31,649 nt of DNA from DASWJZ01 sp964440525. GTDB taxonomy: Bacteria > Pseudomonadota > Alphaproteobacteria > Rhizobiales > Afifellaceae. Positions within the stretch are counted from its first letter, which is position 1, and the number at the start of each line of letters is the position of its first letter. The position numbers and the translations under genes are program-made. Location of the stretch: assembly GCA_964440525.1 (NCBI GenBank), contig CAYTTC010000039.1:1-31649 (forward strand), written 5' to 3'. The notes beneath the pieces were generated by a model, which worked only from the letters and a program-made list of their open reading frames with translations, did no database searches and was not told the origin of the DNA. Shown one piece after another: positions 29,147-31,649 of the stretch.

Positions 29147-30955
29147 TCACGCGAGACTTCGCGCCCGCTCCACCGTGACATCCTCGAACTGCAACTCCGC
29201 CAGCCGCGCGTAAAGCCCGCCGCGGGCGATCAGGCTCTGATGCGTGCCTTCCTCGACGATGCGGCCCTGATCCATGACCACGATGCGGTCGGCGCTCTTG
29301 ATGGTGGCGAGGCGGTGGGCGATGACCAAGGTCGTGCGGCCCCGCATCAGCGTTTCGAGCGCCGCCTGCACGGCGGTCTCGCTCTCCGCGTCGAGGGCGC
29401 TCGTCGCCTCGTCGAGGAGGAGGATAGGCGCGCTCTTCAGGATGGCGCGGGAAATGGCGAGGCGTTGACGCTGGCCGCCTGAGAGGGTGATGCCGCGCTC
29501 GCCGATCACCGTTCGATAGCCGTCGGGCAGCGCCGACAGAAAATCGTCGGCATGCGCGGCGCGCGCCGCTTCCCGTATCGCGGCGGGGCCGGCTTCGGCG
29601 TCGCCGAAGCCGATGTTTTCCTCGGCGGAGAGCGCGAAGATCGCCGGGTCCTGCGGGACGAGGCCGATTCTCTTCCTCAGCGCCGTCGGGTCGAGCAAGC
29701 GGAGATCGACGCCGTCGACGCGCACGCTCCCAGCGGTCGGGTCGTAATAGCGCATCAGAAGCGCGAAGAGCGTCGACTTGCCGGCGCCCGACGGCCCGAC
29801 AATGGCGACGCGCTCGCCGCGTCTCACATCGAGGCTGATGCCGCGAAGCACCGGCAGGCCCGGGCCGTCATAGTTGAAGTGGACGTTGTCGAAGACGATC
29901 TCGCCCAGCGGCGGTTCCGGCAGCGCCAGTGGAGCATCGGGCGCGGCGATCTTCGGTGTTGTCGCCAAAATCTCGGCGATCCGCTCGGTGGCGCCGGCCG
30001 CCTGGCTGACCTCGCCCCAGACTTGGCTGAGCTCGCCGAGCGCGCCGGCGGCGAAGACCGAATAGAGCAGGAACTGGCCGAGAGTGCCGGCGCTCATCTC
30101 GCCGGCGAGCACCGAGCGCGCGCCGAGCCAGAGGACGGCGACGACGCTCCCGAAGATGAGGAAGATGGCGAAGGCGGTGAGGAGCGCGCGGGAGAGCGTC
30201 GCGCTGCGGGCGGCGGCGAAGGCCTGCTCGACCAGCGAGGAGAAACGCCCGATCGCGCCCTGTTCGAGCGTGTAGGCCTGCACAGTCCTTACCCCGACGA
30301 CGGCCTCAGTCGCGAAGGCGGAGGCATCGGCAAGACGATCCTGCGCGAAGCGAGAGGTCTTTCTCACGCGGCGTCCAAAGGCGACGATCGGCAGCACGAT
30401 AACGGGAATGACGATCAGGATGAGGCCCGAGAGGCGCGGGCTCGTTACCACCATCATGATCGTGGCGCCGGCGAAGAGGACGAGGTTGCGAAGCGCGATC
30501 GAGGCGCTCGCCCCGACGGCCGACCTGATCTGGGTGGTGTCGGCAGTCAGTCGCGAGACGATCTCACCGGAGCGGGCCGCGTCGAAGAACGCCGGCGAGA
30601 GGCGCAAGAGATGGGCGAAGACGTCGCGGCGGAGATCCGTGACGATCCGCTCGCCGAGCGTCATGACCAGGTAGAAGCGGGCGGAGCTTGCCAGCGCCAG
30701 GATGCCGGCCAGCGCGATCAGCGCGAGAAAGGTGCGGTTGACGAACGCCGCGTCGCTCGAGGAGAAGCCGACATCGATCATGCGGCGGATCGCGAGCGGC
30801 ATGGCGAGAGTCGCGAGCGCCGCCGCTACGAGCGCGCCGAGCGCTGCGAAGGCGCGCCCCTTGTAGCGCGCGATGTACGGAAGCAGCACCGAAAGCGCCC
30901 GCACTCCCGCGGGCTCGGCGCCGGCCAGTCGCGTGAAGCGCGTGGAGATGGCCAT
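29147..30955 (-). CDS. ABC exporter (fused membrane and ATPase domains)
   Basis: A 602-residue half-transporter that homodimerises. The six-helix membrane domain spans about 35-310. The ATPase domain has Walker A GPSGAGKST (387-395), Q-loop LVPQDPAIF, signature LSGGQ (491-495), Walker B ILLLDE (511-516) and His547 of the H-loop (IAHRLAT). It resembles ABCB-type/MsbA-like exporters of lipids or drugs; the cargo is unknown. The start at 30955 (MAISTRF) is taken from the family's usual length; the frame extends further upstream through unlikely sequence. Divergent from the methyltransferase-like gene with 56 bp between, which must hold both promoters. Confidence 0.93.
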   Translation of the reverse strand: MAISTRFTRLAGAEPAGVRALSVLLPYIARYKGRAFAALGALVAAALATLAMPLAIRRMIDVGFSSSDAAFVNRTFLALIALAGILALASSARFYLVMTLGERIVTDLRRDVFAHLLRLSPAFFDAARSGEIVSRLTADTTQIRSAVGASASIALRNLVLFAGATIMMVVTSPRLSGLILIVIPVIVLPIVAFGRRVRKTSRFAQDRLADASAFATEAVVGVRTVQAYTLEQGAIGRFSSLVEQAFAAARSATLSRALLTAFAIFLIFGSVVAVLWLGARSVLAGEMSAGTLGQFLLYSVFAAGALGELSQVWGEVSQAAGATERIAEILATTPKIAAPDAPLALPEPPLGEIVFDNVHFNYDGPGLPVLRGISLDVRRGERVAIVGPSGAGKSTLFALLMRYYDPTAGSVRVDGVDLRLLDPTALRKRIGLVPQDPAIFALSAEENIGFGDAEAGPAAIREAARAAHADDFLSALPDGYRTVIGERGITLSGGQRQRLAISRAILKSAPILLLDEATSALDAESETAVQAALETLMRGRTTLVIAHRLATIKSADRIVVMDQGRIVEEGTHQSLIARGGLYARLAELQFEDVTVERARSLA

Positions 30956-31011
30956 TCCGCCCGAGCAGGAGCAAAGATCGCTCGGGGACGCAAGAGCGGG
31001 AGATTTGCGGC

Positions 31012-31536
31012 GTGCGGGAGTTAACGAAGAACCGGGCGGCAGCCGCGCTCGGAACTCTCCTGTTCCTCTTCGTCGCGCCCGGCATCGTCGCCGGTCTGGC
31101 GCCGTGGTGGATTTCCAAGTGGAGCATGGATCCGCCGTTTTTCGGTTTCGGGCCGTTTCGCGCGCTCGGAGCGGTTCTGATTGTCGCGGGCATTGCTGCC
31201 CTTCTGGAATCATTCGCGCGTTTCGCATTGCAAGGCGTGGGAACGCCCGCACCCGTTTACCCGACACGCCATCTCGTGGTCACAGGGCTCTACCGATACG
31301 TCCGAGATCCAATGTATCTGGGCGTCTTGTCCACGATACTCGGCCAGGCGCTGCTGCTCGGAAATGCGGCCCTCCTTGCCTACGGCCTCGTAGTCTGGGC
31401 GACCGTCCACCTCTTCGTGCTGGCGTATGAGGAGCCTACCTTGCGGAAAACCTTCGGAGACCAATACGAGACCTATTGCACCCATGTGTCGCGCTGGACG
31501 CCGCGTCTCCGACCCTGGAGCAACGTCAGCGTATAG
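31012..31536 (+). CDS. Isoprenylcysteine-carboxyl/phospholipid methyltransferase-like membrane protein
   Basis: A 174-residue membrane protein of the ICMT/PEMT-like methyltransferase family, with three to four membrane helices and the conserved cofactor-binding signature HLVVTGLYRYVRDPMYLGVL (87-106), then EEPTLRKTFGDQYETYCTHVSRWTPRL (140-166). It would transfer a methyl group from S-adenosylmethionine to a lipid-like acceptor; which one is unknown. The GTG start at 31012 is preceded by GGGAG. The longer frame of the divergent ABC exporter overlaps it, supporting the shorter ABC start. Confidence 0.88.
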   Translation: MRELTKNRAAAALGTLLFLFVAPGIVAGLAPWWISKWSMDPPFFGFGPFRALGAVLIVAGIAALLESFARFALQGVGTPAPVYPTRHLVVTGLYRYVRDPMYLGVLSTILGQALLLGNAALLAYGLVVWATVHLFVLAYEEPTLRKTFGDQYETYCTHVSRWTPRLRPWSNVSV

Positions 31537-31624
31537 ATTTTCATCGCCTCGATTGGCTTGAGCCTCGAAGGGCAGTGCGGTATAGAGCGCGCAACTTTTC
31601 CTTCAGACCACGCAACCGAACAGC

Positions 31625-31638
31625 CGCGGATATCCGCG
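31625..31638. other. 14-bp perfect palindrome near the window end
   Basis: CGCGGATATCCGCG, within the last 113 bp (31537-31649), which hold no recognisable gene. Could be an operator for a gene beyond the window; alone it proves little. Confidence 0.3.
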
Positions 31639-31649
31639 CGGGGCTCAAA

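Noticed and set aside
29552..31024. 490-residue plus-strand frame opposite the ABC exporter
   Set aside because: Low-complexity charged sequence, antisense to a clear transporter.
1..31649. tRNA/rRNA genes, CRISPR array, insertion sequences
   Set aside because: No cloverleaf, rRNA motif, spaced repeats or transposase frame was seen on reading; a search program could still find a degenerate element.

Overview
The window is a GC-rich chromosomal segment of an alphaproteobacterium, most likely a member of the Hyphomicrobiales (Rhizobiales). The evidence is the gene content: a split transhydrogenase (pntB), a tkt-gap-pgk-class I aldolase cluster, a DUF4164-zapA pair, two DUF465 proteins, efp-suhB followed by a non-flagellar MotA/OmpA pair, and an ArsR/SRPBCC operon. 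No rRNA, tRNA, CRISPR array, insertion sequence or transposase was seen. The assignment rests on protein recognition by eye and not on a database search.

Layout. Positions 1-140 hold the C-terminal end of a HepT-like HEPN (DUF86) protein whose stop codon overlaps the start of pntB. Positions 1.7-4.5 kb are accessory: a small secreted protein, an ArsR-type autoregulated operon whose last gene (SRPBCC/AHSA1 type) is frameshifted, and a secreted beta-helix protein. Positions 4.6-8.6 kb hold an alpha/beta hydrolase, a TPR lipoprotein, rpsU, a Sel1-repeat protein and a divergent ThiE-like protein. Positions 8.7-14.6 kb hold the central carbon cluster on the minus strand (tkt, gap, pgk, fba), interrupted by a small methyltransferase gene on the plus strand.

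Positions 14.7-18.7 kb look like an accessory insertion between tkt and DUF4164-zapA, which I recall as neighbours in many Hyphomicrobiales. It holds a secreted protein, a six-Asp-box BNR-repeat protein, a compact UvrD-like SF1 helicase of visibly lower GC, and the decayed remains of a ParE-type toxin-antitoxin pair. The TA genes are too damaged to appear as intact reading frames. Positions 18.8-21.1 kb carry DUF4164, zapA and an acyl-CoA synthetase. An apparently intact Xre/RES toxin-antitoxin pair (21.2-22.2 kb) with its own promoter and operator-like repeat follows, closed by two strong hairpins.

The remainder is largely housekeeping: two DUF465 genes, purE-purK, a two-gene operon of very small membrane proteins (75 and 28 residues), efp, suhB, the MotA/OmpA-like pair, a small secreted Cys-rich protein whose predicted mature N-terminus is His, an ABC exporter and an isoprenylcysteine-methyltransferase-like membrane protein.

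The most interesting items are the degraded TA pair beside the orphan helicase, the HepT-pntB overlap, the ArsR operator built around its own start codon with a probably leaderless transcript, the 28-residue membrane microprotein, and the predicted N-terminal-His secreted protein. I do not see a complete new multi-gene system. The helicase is the best candidate for an uncharacterised defence-type gene.
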